Below, in pieces: positions 13,003 through 21,585 of a DNA stretch of 22,773 nucleotides (positions are counted from its first letter, which is position 1; each line of letters opens with the position of its first letter). Under the pieces are notes generated by a model. The model was not told where the DNA came from, made no database searches, and worked only from the letters and a program-made list of their open reading frames with translations. Position numbers and translations under genes: made by a program. This DNA is from Oscillibacter sp. (lineage in GTDB: Bacteria; Bacillota; Clostridia; Oscillospirales; Oscillospiraceae): NCBI GenBank assembly GCA_024404295.1, contig JAKSQE010000004.1:1-22773 (forward strand). Reading direction: 5' to 3'.

Positions 13003-14649
13003 TTAACCTTCATTTTGAATCTCTTCCACAAGTCGTTCAAAAAACGTTCGGGCAAACCGGCGGAATTCTTCAGGGCTTTCCGCCGTATTATGCAACACAT
13101 AATCGCACTTCTGTTCAAAATACTCATTGGGTTTTTGCGCAGAAATACGCAATCTGGCGTATTCTTCTCCAATGTTGTCTCGTGCCATGATGCGTTTTAC
13201 CCGCACCTCGGCCGGTGCTGTCACCGCAATGGTTTTGTCGCAGAGCTTACCAGCACCGCTTTCCATGAGATTGATGGCATCAATGGCAAACAAGCCATCT
13301 CCCTCCGTCAATCGCTGCAACTCAGGCACGATAAAGCTATACACGATGGCATTCAGTTTTTCCAATCGCTCTTGGTTCGAAAAGACCTCTTTTCCAAGTT
13401 TCTCTCGATTGAGAGAGCCATCCTCGCAAAAGACATTGCCAAACTGTTCCACAATGGCCTGGCGCATGGGCTGATGCGTTTTCAGCATCTGATGGTACAG
13501 TGCATCGCAGTCGATGACTTTACCGCCCAGATCACGAATGGCATCCAGCGCACTGGTCTTGCCCGCGCCGGTACCACCCGTTAGGCCAAAGACAATCCGT
13601 CCACTCCCTGCTTCGATTACTTGAAATCCTGCCGCCTTTTTCAAGCGGTTGGCAACGGCCATGTCTAACCCCCGACTATCCGGGCACTGGGCATAGATCT
13701 GTGTTACTTCACAAGTATCAAACGCACGCAGTGCATCAAATACTCTCTGAGAATGAGCCAGTCGATCCCGGCTATGGCCCAGCGACTGAACCGTCTGCTC
13801 CGGAAACAGAGAAATAAATTCTTCAAAGCAAATGACACCGTCACCAGGTTTTACTCGCTCTAAAATAGCAGACGCTGACTTGTCCGGTGCGCCTGTCACA
13901 ACAGTCACAGGTGCTTTCGGTGCGTAATGGCGATATTTCATTCCCGGAGCACGGGGCTGTTCACCCGCTTTCAGCTGACTGGTGACAGCCTTATCCACTT
14001 CCACGTGCCCTAACATCTGTTCAATGTCTTCTAACGGTAATCCGCCGGGTCGAAGCAAGCGGGGCGGAACACAGGTCAAGTCAATAATGGAGGACTCCAC
14101 ACCCACCATGCAGGGACCGCCATCCACAATGCCGTCAATTTTACCGTCCATATCCTCCCGTACATCCTCCGCACAGGTGCAACTCGGGCGACCGGATGTG
14201 TTCGCGCTGGGTGCCGCAACAGGCACTCCGGACTCCCGGATTATAGCTAACGTGATGGGATGATTTGGGCACCGCATTCCCACAGTATCCAAACCTGCTG
14301 TGGTCACATCCGGAACGATGGATTTGCGTTTCAAAATCATTGTCAAAGGGCCGGGCCAGAACTTTTCGGCCAATGCATAAGCCATAGGTGGCACATCCTC
14401 GCAATAACGTTCCAGCCAGTCCGCCGAAGCTATATGCAGAATCAAAGGATTATCCTGCGGACGGCCCTTTGCTTCAAAAATAGCCTTTACTGCCGAAGGG
14501 TCCAGGCCATTTGCGCCCAAGCCATATACCGTTTCCGTTGGGATTCCCAACAGTCCACCGTCCCGCAAGATATTCGCTGCCGCAGAGATCTGATCAGCCT
14601 CACTTTGCGCCCCTGTTCTATTTCTCAGGTCAAAATATACTGTTTCCAT
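13003..14649 (-). CDS. Fused threonylcarbamoyl-AMP synthase (TsaC/Sua5) and dephospho-CoA kinase (CoaE)
   Basis: A 548-residue two-enzyme protein. Residues about 17-205 are the YrdC domain, making threonylcarbamoyl-AMP for the t6A modification of tRNA: IPTETVYGLGANG, KGRPQDNPLI, AAPSANTSGRPS. Residues about 234-342 are the Sua5 C-terminal domain, with the linker APGMKYRHYAPK. Residues about 352-548 are a complete CoaE kinase, the last step of coenzyme A synthesis: P-loop GLTGGTGAGKTS (355-366), DCDALYH (380-386) and a lid/adenine region rich in arginines. One continuous frame joins them with no stop or internal ribosome binding site seen, so the fusion is real in this sequence. GAGGCG precedes ATG at 14649. 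The gene lies after prfA, where prmC is common but absent here. Confidence 0.93.
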   Translation of the reverse strand: METVYFDLRNRTGAQSEADQISAAANILRDGGLLGIPTETVYGLGANGLDPSAVKAIFEAKGRPQDNPLILHIASADWLERYCEDVPPMAYALAEKFWPGPLTMILKRKSIVPDVTTAGLDTVGMRCPNHPITLAIIRESGVPVAAPSANTSGRPSCTCAEDVREDMDGKIDGIVDGGPCMVGVESSIIDLTCVPPRLLRPGGLPLEDIEQMLGHVEVDKAVTSQLKAGEQPRAPGMKYRHYAPKAPVTVVTGAPDKSASAILERVKPGDGVICFEEFISLFPEQTVQSLGHSRDRLAHSQRVFDALRAFDTCEVTQIYAQCPDSRGLDMAVANRLKKAAGFQVIEAGSGRIVFGLTGGTGAGKTSALDAIRDLGGKVIDCDALYHQMLKTHQPMRQAIVEQFGNVFCEDGSLNREKLGKEVFSNQERLEKLNAIVYSFIVPELQRLTEGDGLFAIDAINLMESGAGKLCDKTIAVTAPAEVRVKRIMARDNIGEEYARLRISAQKPNEYFEQKCDYVLHNTAESPEEFRRFARTFFERLVEEIQNEG

Positions 14650-14695
14650 TTTTTCGCCTCTGTCCTCTGGAATAGCGTACCCAAATTCCGGATGT

Positions 14696-15760
14696 TTAAG
14701 TCTCTGATCCGTTTTTCAGCTTTTCTGCCTGATCCGCAGTCACAAGAGCATCAATCAACTCGTCTAACGCGCCATCCATAATAGCATCAATTTTATAAAG
14801 CGTTAAACCTATGCGATGGTCGGTCACACGCCCCTGAGGAAAATTGTAGGTGCGTATTCGCTCACTTCGGTCACCGCTGCCCACTTGGCTACGACGCTCT
14901 TCGGTATACTCACTGCTACGCTTTTCTTGTTCTGCTTCATACAGTCGAGAAGCCAACAAACGCATCGCCTTATCTCGGTTTTGAAACTGGCTTCGTTCCT
15001 CTTGGCACTCCACCACCATACCGGTAGGCTTATGGATCAATCGCACAGCAGAAGAAGTTTTATTCACGTGCTGTCCGCCGGCGCCGGAGGCCCGATAGAC
15101 CTGCATTTCCACATCCGCCGGGTTCAACTGCACATCCACCGCTTCCATCTCCGGCAGAACTGCCACAGTGGCGGCACTGGTATGGATCCGTCCGCCGGAC
15201 TCCGTTTCCGGCACACGCTGTACCCGGTGAACGCCGGATTCAAACTTCAATCGGGAATATGCGCCCTCGCCTTCGACGACAGCTGAGCATTCTTTCACGC
15301 CACCCAGTTCCGTCTCATTTAAGTTCATGATCTCCAATTTCCAACCGTGGTCCTCGGCGTACATACTATACATACGCAGAAGAGAGTGCGCAAACAGGGC
15401 ACTTTCCTCGCCGCCAACTCCACCACGAATCTCCAAGACAACATTCCGGCTATCATTGGGGTCTTTCGGCAGCAATAAAATTGTCAACTTCTGTCGCAAA
15501 ATTTCCAGTTCTTCTTTTGCCTCAGCCAGTTCTTCCTGAGCCATCTCTTTCAGCTCCGGATCATGCAGCAATTCCTCTGCCGACCTGCGACGCTCCTCCG
15601 CTGCCACATAGGCATGGTACGTTTCTACCACAGGAGTTAGTTCTTTCAATTCACGATTCACCTGGCGCAATTTATCTGCGTCACCATAGACAGAGGGATC
15701 TCCCATACGGGTCTCCAGATCTTCATATCGCAGCGCCAGTGCCTTCAATTTATCAAGCAT
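14696..15760 (-). CDS. prfA: Peptide chain release factor 1
   Basis: Reads UAA and UAG stop codons and triggers peptide release on the ribosome. The 354 residues are full length. The codon-recognition tripeptide of the PxT class is PET at 184-186 (VPETESGGRIHTSAATVA), as in other Firmicutes RF1 proteins. The hydrolysis motif GGQ is at 228-230 (YRASGAGGQHVNKTSS). AAAGGAGAG precedes ATG at 15760. The 40-base gap from the flavodoxin gene and 46-base gap to tsaC-coaE show no terminator. The methyltransferase PrmC, which modifies the GGQ glutamine, is not encoded next to it. Confidence 0.97.
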   Translation of the reverse strand: MLDKLKALALRYEDLETRMGDPSVYGDADKLRQVNRELKELTPVVETYHAYVAAEERRRSAEELLHDPELKEMAQEELAEAKEELEILRQKLTILLLPKDPNDSRNVVLEIRGGVGGEESALFAHSLLRMYSMYAEDHGWKLEIMNLNETELGGVKECSAVVEGEGAYSRLKFESGVHRVQRVPETESGGRIHTSAATVAVLPEMEAVDVQLNPADVEMQVYRASGAGGQHVNKTSSAVRLIHKPTGMVVECQEERSQFQNRDKAMRLLASRLYEAEQEKRSSEYTEERRSQVGSGDRSERIRTYNFPQGRVTDHRIGLTLYKIDAIMDGALDELIDALVTADQAEKLKNGSET

Positions 15761-15800
15761 GAGTCAGTCTCTCCTTTCCGAAATTGAAAAGAGAGTGATC

Positions 15801-16295
15801 CTATTCTTCGATGCTGCTCAAATACTCACGCACCTGCCGCAGAAACTCCTCCTGCCAAAATGCATGGCCAACGGAATCGACCTGTAAAGATCCGGCCACT
15901 TGATGTCCATTGGGAACATATGCGTCCATTTGTTCATAGACCTCTTCCACGCGGTCTTCACCACCACGGGTGATCACATAACCCACCCGGTTCAGTTTCG
16001 CTCCGTTTTCTTTCAGGAACGAGCGCATAATACTGCTGCAGCGACCCGCCCAGACAGGTGTACCCAAAATCACAAGCTCATAGTTTTCCAACTTGCGTTC
16101 CGTCTCAGCCGGCAATGCCTTGGGACAGTTTTTTCTCATGGCATCCAATCCGCTGCGCAGCCAGCCTTTCCAGCCGCTGCGATCCACTCCGTCCGTAATC
16201 TCCAAAAGTTCCGCATTCAGTTCCCTGGCCACATCTTCCATTACCTGACGGGTATTTCCACTTCTGGAGTAATAAACACATAAAATATCGTGCAT
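15801..16295 (-). CDS. Flavodoxin-like protein
   Basis: A 164-residue FMN-binding fold. The phosphate loop is SRSGNTRQV (10-18) right after the first beta strand (ILCVYY). A second strand, YELVILGTPVWAGRCS, holds the loop that flanks the flavin ring (TPVWAG), and VGYVITRGGED is a further strand and loop. It is shaped like short-chain flavodoxin/NADPH-quinone reductase-like proteins of anaerobes; the electron partner is unknown. GAGG precedes ATG at 16295. It lies nine bases after the YdcF-like gene in the long operon, so it is made with cell-wall and translation genes, possibly for convenience of expression only. Confidence 0.9.
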   Translation of the reverse strand: MHDILCVYYSRSGNTRQVMEDVARELNAELLEITDGVDRSGWKGWLRSGLDAMRKNCPKALPAETERKLENYELVILGTPVWAGRCSSIMRSFLKENGAKLNRVGYVITRGGEDRVEEVYEQMDAYVPNGHQVAGSLQVDSVGHAFWQEEFLRQVREYLSSIEE

Positions 16296-16304
16296 GCTAT
16301 CACC

Positions 16305-17078
16305 TCAATCAAAAATCACAGACTTGACCATAGCAAACGCCTCTCGAACATAATAGTTCCCATTCAGCCACCACCAAGGCAATTCCGCAGGAACGCCGAT
16401 GACCTTACAATACCCCTGCTTTGTTGCGATAACTTTTGCCCGAGCCAAATGGAAATCATTTGTCACCACAGCGATCACATCTGTTTCCACATCAATTCCC
16501 TGCTGTGCCAGCAGTACCTTGGAATACCGAAAATTTTCGGCAGTGTTCGTGGATTGTTCCTCCAAGAGATATTGTTCATTTCGTTCCTGCGAGTTTGTCC
16601 AAAGCGCGCGGCGCATCGCTTCCGCTTCTGTGATAGATTCGCCCGATCCCTTACCACCGGACAGCACGATTGGAACATTCGACTGCCGCTTCAAATACTC
16701 GGCTGCGGCGTTAATGCGAGTCTGGAGAGCCAGAGACGGCGTCTCGCCATGAACTCCCGCCCCCAAAACGATTACCGCATCCACGTGCTGATCAGGCGGT
16801 ACTTGCTCTCCGCAGGAGATGACGTATCCTTCAATGCAGATCAGCACAGCGAGAACCGCAGCAACAATGCAGCGGAATATCAGCTTACAAACCTTAAAGG
16901 CCCTATGTTGTTCCGATCGTTTTCCAAGTAGCAGATCTACGACAAGCAATGTAGCCAATCCCACAGTCAAAAACGCGGAAAATTTCATTCCGGGAACTGC
17001 AAGCAACATGATTCCTATCAATATCAATGCAGTCGCTATAAGCAATCCGCACTTCTCTTTTGTTTTCTGCCGTTTCAT
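16305..17078 (-). CDS. YdcF-like (DUF218) membrane protein
   Basis: A 257-residue protein with three predicted transmembrane helices (about 11-29, 33-52, 69-88), then a DUF218/SanA-type domain (about 98-235). Family signatures are VDAVIVLGAGV (99-109), VLSGGKGSGESITEAEAM (138-155) and LLEEQSTNTAEN (171-182). Relatives such as E. coli SanA and ElyC affect envelope integrity and vancomycin tolerance, which suits its place after ddl and murF; the reaction is unknown. The start is ATG at 17078, ten bases after the ABC-F stop. The ribosome binding site is poor, so translation probably depends on coupling to the upstream gene. A longer in-frame start at 17180 lies inside the ABC-F gene and adds non-family sequence. 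Confidence 0.87.
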   Translation of the reverse strand: MKRQKTKEKCGLLIATALILIGIMLLAVPGMKFSAFLTVGLATLLVVDLLLGKRSEQHRAFKVCKLIFRCIVAAVLAVLICIEGYVISCGEQVPPDQHVDAVIVLGAGVHGETPSLALQTRINAAAEYLKRQSNVPIVLSGGKGSGESITEAEAMRRALWTNSQERNEQYLLEEQSTNTAENFRYSKVLLAQQGIDVETDVIAVVTNDFHLARAKVIATKQGYCKVIGVPAELPWWWLNGNYYVREAFAMVKSVIFD

Positions 17079-17088
17079 TCGTTCTGAG

Positions 17089-18990
17089 TCATTCTCCGGC
17101 TTCCTCGCTGAGCTGTTCCCATTTTTCGTATAGGGCATCCAACTCCGCCTGTACGATCTCCTTTTCTTCCACCAACGCATTCAGCTTTTCATAGTCGCAG
17201 GCGTTAGTCTCCATATCCGCGTCCAGTTGGGCGATTCGCTCTTCCGCTTTGGCAATATCACGCTCGCAAATCGTCAACTGACGCCGTGCGCTTTGCTGTG
17301 CCTTGTTGCCGCGCTGCGGTTTTTCTGTAATCGTCTTTTCCTTTACAGGCTTTATTTCAGGCTGTTTTTCCTGCGTTTCCTGCGCTTTCATCTGCCGATA
17401 CTGGGCGAATCCCATCGGATAGTCCGTAATGGTCTCATTGGCCACTTCCCAAATGCGCGTGGCAAAGCGATTGATAAAGTAACGGTCGTGGCTGACGAAC
17501 AGCAAGGTACCATCATAGGCCTCTACCGCCTCCTCGATCCACTCACGAGAAGCGATATCAAGGTGGTTCGTGGGCTCGTCCAAAATCAGGAAGTTCACAT
17601 CATCATCCATCAGCATGCAAAGTCGCAAGCGGCTCTGTTCGCCGCCGGACAATACCGATACCGGCTTCATAACATCCTCGCCGCGGAAGTCGTAAACTGC
17701 CAAGCGGTTACGGGCGCTCTGGGCCGAGATACCACGCTTCGCCGCCATCACATTCTCCACCATATTCCAGTCTGGATGGTCGAAGTGAATGATCTGGGGC
17801 AAATAGGCTGACTTGACTTGCGGGCCAAGACGAATCCGTCCCGCATCAGGATAGACCTCGTCCATGATCATCTTGATCAGCGTGGACTTTCCCGTACCGT
17901 TATCGCCGATCAAGGCAATACGCTCACCACCCTCGACCTTCAGGCTGACTCCGTCAAACAGGTGTTTCGTATCAAAAGACTTCGCCAGATTACGAATGCC
18001 CAGCACTTCATCACCGTGAAATTCTGCCGTAGAGAATCGAGCATCGATCTTTCTGGCCTTGGTAGGCTTGGAGGTCGTCCGCATCCGCTCTATACGCTTT
18101 TCCATGGAGATGGCACGGCGATAAGTCTTATCCATGCCCTGAAATGCCCACATGCGCAGCTGTTCCGCAGATTTTTCAAGTTGCTGGATCTTTGCCTGCT
18201 CCTTTTCGTACTGCTTCATGCGCTCTTGATAGCGGCGTTCTTTTTCAATTGCGTAAAAGCTGTAATTTCCGCTGTAAAATTCCGCTTTTCCGTCCTGAAT
18301 TTCAATGACACGCGTCACGATGCGATCCAGAAAATATCGGTCATGGGATATCGCTACCACGGTACCACGGAAAGAACGAATATACTCCTCCAACCACTCG
18401 GTGGCACGCAAATCCAGATGGTTGGTCGGTTCGTCCAACAGCAAGATATCCGTATCCTCCAAAATCAATCGTCCCAGATTGACACGAGTCTTTTCACCGC
18501 CGGACAGTTGATCAAATAACTGCGTCCGCATTTCCTGTGAAATGGACAGGCCATTGGCAATTTTATTGACCGCTACATCCGTATCATATCCACCGAAAGC
18601 CTCGAACCTTTCGGCCAACGATCCATATCGGCGCAAAATAGCGGGGTCACTTTCTCCCGCCGCCATCTGCTGCGCCAAATGCTCCATTTCCTCCGCCAGC
18701 GCATGCAGCCGGTCGAAGGCGCTGCGCAGCACATCTTCCACCGTATAGCCATCCGGATAGACCGGGATCTGAGAAATCAGGCCCACACGGCGGCCAGGCG
18801 CCATGGTGATCTGCCCTTCATCATAGTCTAATTCTCCGGTAATGATTTTAAACAATGTGGTCTTGCCGGCACCGTTTTTACCCAGCAGGCCCACCCGTTC
18901 GCCTTGATCGATCTGGAAGCTGACGCCGTCCAACACGTTTCGTCCCACTTCGAAAGATTTCACAAGGTCATTTACCTGTATATCAATCAT
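17089..18990 (-). CDS. ABC-F family ribosome-associated ATPase
   Basis: A 633-residue soluble protein with two ATPase domains and no membrane segments. Domain 1 has Walker A GKNGAGKT (37-44), signature LSGGE (162-166) and Walker B ILLLDEP (182-188). Domain 2 has GDNGTGKST (362-370), LSGGE (447-451) and ILDEP (469-473). The charged linker between them (about 240-330) is the P-site tRNA interaction motif region, and the C-terminus (about 565-630) is a coiled coil as in YdiF/Uup-type proteins. ABC-F proteins act on stalled or antibiotic-bound ribosomes. Without a known resistance signature, a housekeeping role is more likely than drug resistance. The start overlaps murF by four bases (ATGA). Confidence 0.94.
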   Translation of the reverse strand: MIDIQVNDLVKSFEVGRNVLDGVSFQIDQGERVGLLGKNGAGKTTLFKIITGELDYDEGQITMAPGRRVGLISQIPVYPDGYTVEDVLRSAFDRLHALAEEMEHLAQQMAAGESDPAILRRYGSLAERFEAFGGYDTDVAVNKIANGLSISQEMRTQLFDQLSGGEKTRVNLGRLILEDTDILLLDEPTNHLDLRATEWLEEYIRSFRGTVVAISHDRYFLDRIVTRVIEIQDGKAEFYSGNYSFYAIEKERRYQERMKQYEKEQAKIQQLEKSAEQLRMWAFQGMDKTYRRAISMEKRIERMRTTSKPTKARKIDARFSTAEFHGDEVLGIRNLAKSFDTKHLFDGVSLKVEGGERIALIGDNGTGKSTLIKMIMDEVYPDAGRIRLGPQVKSAYLPQIIHFDHPDWNMVENVMAAKRGISAQSARNRLAVYDFRGEDVMKPVSVLSGGEQSRLRLCMLMDDDVNFLILDEPTNHLDIASREWIEEAVEAYDGTLLFVSHDRYFINRFATRIWEVANETITDYPMGFAQYRQMKAQETQEKQPEIKPVKEKTITEKPQRGNKAQQSARRQLTICERDIAKAEERIAQLDADMETNACDYEKLNALVEEKEIVQAELDALYEKWEQLSEEAGE

Positions 18991-20351
18991 AGGCGTAATT
19001 CGTCCACCAATTCTCCAAAGTGCATAGAATGAGATGCTTTCACCAGCATGATCGTGCCGGGTGTCAATTCTCTCTTGACCGTCTCCAATGCCTCTTCCTT
19101 TGTGGCAAAATGCAGTACCTGTCCGCCACCCATTTCGGTGCCGTCCGCAATTTTAGCTGCCTTGGAACCGATTGCAATGACCATATCAATGCCCAACATG
19201 GCAGCCAAGGTACCCACGTTATAATGTGCCTGATTCGTCAGTTCACCCAGCTCACCCATATCACCTAACACAGCTACGCGACGCTCGCACTCCGTCTTTG
19301 CCAATACTTCCAATGCAGCGGTCACAGACTGAGGATTGGCATTATAGCAGTCATCCAAAACAATGCGTTGGTCTGCCAATCGAACCACACGCATCCGGGA
19401 GCCGGAAGGTTCATAGGCGGCAACACCCTGTACAATCTGATCCCGATTCAGACCCAGCTCTTCGCCAACGGCTACTGCGATCGCAGCGGCATATGCCATG
19501 TGCTCACCGGGTGCAGGAACTACCAGTTCAAATGTCTCCTTTTCTGACTGGATCGTGCAGGTAATGCCGTTCACGCCATGATCCGTCACATCCAGAATAC
19601 GCACCTGGCAGTGCTCGCTCTTGCCGCAACGAATAGTCTTAACGGGAATCTTTACCGTGTTCAGCAGCGCATCATCGCCATTTAAAATCGCAACTCCGTT
19701 TGGCTTCAGATTCTTGAAAATCTCACATTTAGCCTGCAGGATCCCCTCTCGGCTGCCAAGAAACTCAATATGTGCATCGCCCACATTGGAAATCACTGCA
19801 ATATCCGGCTTTACCATTTCGCCCAAATACTCGATCTCTCCGAAATGATTCATACCAGTCTCGATAACTGCTGCCTCATGCTTTTCGGACAAACCGAGAA
19901 GCGTCAGCGGTGTACCAATATCGTTATTGAAATTCTCCGGCGTTTTCCAGACCTGCAGCTTTGCACCCAAAACAGATGCCACCATCTCTTTGGTCGTGGT
20001 CTTTCCTACGCTGCCGGTAATTTGAACAAAGGGAATGTGAAACCGATCCCGATAGACAGTCGCCAGATCCTTCAGTGCCAGTCTGGTGTCAGAAACCTTG
20101 ATGTAAAACTTATCCGCCCGAATATTCTCAGGCAGTTTGGAACAAAGGCATCCAGCCGCACCGGCATTCAAAGCAGTATCGATATAATCATGGCCATCAA
20201 ACTTCTCACCCACCAAGGGCAGAAACAAACAGCCCGATTCAATTTTCCGACTATCCGTACTAATACAACAAACCGGTGCAATTTCCTCAACAGGATTCCA
20301 CCAGATGCCATGCACGGCCTCTACGATCTCTTTGACCGTCATTGACTGCAT
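18987..20351 (-). CDS. murF: UDP-N-acetylmuramoyl-tripeptide--D-alanyl-D-alanine ligase
   Basis: Adds D-Ala-D-Ala to the UDP-MurNAc-tripeptide, the last cytoplasmic step of the peptidoglycan stem peptide. The 454 residues have the substrate domain with STDSR (31-35), the ATPase domain with P-loop GSVGKTTT (113-120), ETGMNHFGEIEYL (164-176), NVGDAHIE (189-196), and the C-terminal domain with DDCYNANPQSV. The start is ATG at 20351, eight bases after AGGAG; the in-frame ATG at 20408 lies inside ddl. It is four bases from ddl, whose product it uses, a common pairing that ensures supply of D-Ala-D-Ala. Confidence 0.96.
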   Translation of the reverse strand: MQSMTVKEIVEAVHGIWWNPVEEIAPVCCISTDSRKIESGCLFLPLVGEKFDGHDYIDTALNAGAAGCLCSKLPENIRADKFYIKVSDTRLALKDLATVYRDRFHIPFVQITGSVGKTTTKEMVASVLGAKLQVWKTPENFNNDIGTPLTLLGLSEKHEAAVIETGMNHFGEIEYLGEMVKPDIAVISNVGDAHIEFLGSREGILQAKCEIFKNLKPNGVAILNGDDALLNTVKIPVKTIRCGKSEHCQVRILDVTDHGVNGITCTIQSEKETFELVVPAPGEHMAYAAAIAVAVGEELGLNRDQIVQGVAAYEPSGSRMRVVRLADQRIVLDDCYNANPQSVTAALEVLAKTECERRVAVLGDMGELGELTNQAHYNVGTLAAMLGIDMVIAIGSKAAKIADGTEMGGGQVLHFATKEEALETVKRELTPGTIMLVKASHSMHFGELVDELRL

Positions 20352-20355
20352 ACGC

Positions 20356-21411
20356 TCATCTCCTCTTGATACGGTAGGACTGCTGAATGATTTCCTCACA
20401 CAGTTCATTATAACTCATGCCTACCGCTTTTGCCTCTTTGGGCACCAGACTATTGGGGGTCATTCCCGGCAGAGAGTTGACCTCCAGGCACCAAAAATCA
20501 CCATTCTCATCCAACAGGAAGTCCGTACGGGAATACACTTCCAGCCCCAGCGCTCGGTGCAACTTCAAAGCAAGGTTTCCCATAGTCTCCTGCTCTTCCG
20601 CCGTGATGGGGGCAGGGCAAATTTCCCGTGCGCCGCCGTTTTGATATTTGGCGACATAGTCAAATTCTTTCACCGTGGGCAGAATCTCGACCGCAGGCAA
20701 TGCCCGATCGCCCAGCACAGCAACGGTCAACTCGCGGCCTTTGATCTTTTTCTCCACGATGATGTGCTTTCCGTAATGCAGCATCTCACGCAGAGCCTGC
20801 TCCAGTTCTTCTTTCGTATCCGGCAGAGAGACTCCGATTGAACTTCCGCCGTTGACCACTTTCACCGCACAGGGAACTTCCAGTTCCTCCACCAAAGCGG
20901 GAATATCCTCTTCCGTATAACTGGGGATATCTTTCCATGGAGCTGTAGGGATGCCAACACTGTCCATCATGCGCTTCGTCATGGATTTATCCATTGCCAG
21001 ACCGGATGCCAGATAACCACCACCGGTGTATTTGATATCCAAAAGGTCAAAGGTGGCCTGCACTCGGCCGTCCTCACCGTCTTGACCGTGCAGTCCCAGA
21101 AACACGATATCTGCCTTTTGGCACAATTCCAGTACATTGGGGCCAAAGAGGCGGTTACTTTGATCTTTCCGACTGCGGCGCACCGCATCCAGATCAGGAG
21201 CGGTCACCTCGATTTTTGTTTCGGGGCAAAGGCCGTCCTGTGCGTCAAACAGCGTATCCAGATCAGCGGGAACCTCCTCCAAACCGAGAAATAAATCAAC
21301 CAAGATGGCACGGTGTCCATTCTCACGCAATGCGCGGCACACGCCGGTACCGGATACCAATGAAACCGCTCGTTCCGTAGATAATCCGCCAGCTAATACA
21401 ACGATTTTCAT
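20356..21411 (-). CDS. ddl: D-alanine--D-alanine ligase
   Basis: ATP-grasp ligase that joins two D-alanines for peptidoglycan. It has 351 residues. Motifs are LGLHGQDGEDG (105-115), GYLASGLAMDKSMTK (132-146) with K142, NGGSSIGVS (187-195), and RTDFLLDENGDFWCLEVNSLPGMTP with R295, D297, E310 and N312. The omega loop reads FDYVAKY (250-256). The lysine-tyrosine pair marks a D-Ala-D-Ala enzyme, not a D-Ala-D-Lac (vancomycin-resistance) type. The start is ATG at 21411; its ribosome binding site (AAGGAT, about 12 bases away) is modest. It is the first gene of the operon. A short stem-loop (21439-21454, CTCCG/CGGAG) lies in the leader. Confidence 0.96.
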   Translation of the reverse strand: MKIVVLAGGLSTERAVSLVSGTGVCRALRENGHRAILVDLFLGLEEVPADLDTLFDAQDGLCPETKIEVTAPDLDAVRRSRKDQSNRLFGPNVLELCQKADIVFLGLHGQDGEDGRVQATFDLLDIKYTGGGYLASGLAMDKSMTKRMMDSVGIPTAPWKDIPSYTEEDIPALVEELEVPCAVKVVNGGSSIGVSLPDTKEELEQALREMLHYGKHIIVEKKIKGRELTVAVLGDRALPAVEILPTVKEFDYVAKYQNGGAREICPAPITAEEQETMGNLALKLHRALGLEVYSRTDFLLDENGDFWCLEVNSLPGMTPNSLVPKEAKAVGMSYNELCEEIIQQSYRIKRR

Positions 21412-21483
21412 GGATAATCAGATCCTTTTTATCAGTTTCTCCGAGTAAACGGAGGACATAGCAAGACTATTTTAATCTAAAGT

Positions 21484-21512
21484 ATTTTATCACAGCTCAC
21501 CTGGGAATACAA
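21484..21512 (-). promoter_or_regulatory. SigmaA promoter for the ddl operon
   Basis: TTGTAT (21507-21512) and TAAAAT (21484-21489) with a 17-base spacer on the minus strand. It is the only good promoter found in front of the roughly 10 kb run of genes ending at the terminator at 11554-11579. Confidence 0.75.
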
Positions 21513-21549
21513 CCACGAATCTCCGGTTTTGACACACCGCACTTATAAA

Positions 21550-21581
21550 AAAAGAACTCCTCCTTTCAGAAGAGTTCTTTT
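21550..21581 (-). terminator. Intrinsic terminator after the SLH-domain gene
   Basis: AAAGAACTC pairs with GAGTTCTTT (10 pairs with the flanking A-T), around a 12-base loop, with seven T following on the minus strand. It closes the surface-protein gene just before the ddl promoter. Confidence 0.9.
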
Positions 21582-21585
21582 CGCA

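Noticed and set aside
12448..13584. 378-codon plus-strand open frame
   Set aside because: Opposite the aminopeptidase and the CoaE domain; no start signal and composition of a shadow frame.
17089..18990. ABC-F antibiotic resistance gene
   Set aside because: It sits in a housekeeping operon and has the general YdiF/Uup layout; no specific resistance-type feature can be shown from sequence alone.
20356..21411. Vancomycin-resistance (D-Ala-D-Lac) ligase
   Set aside because: The omega loop keeps the lysine-tyrosine pair (AKY at 254-256) of D-Ala-D-Ala ligases, and no vanH or vanX neighbours are present.
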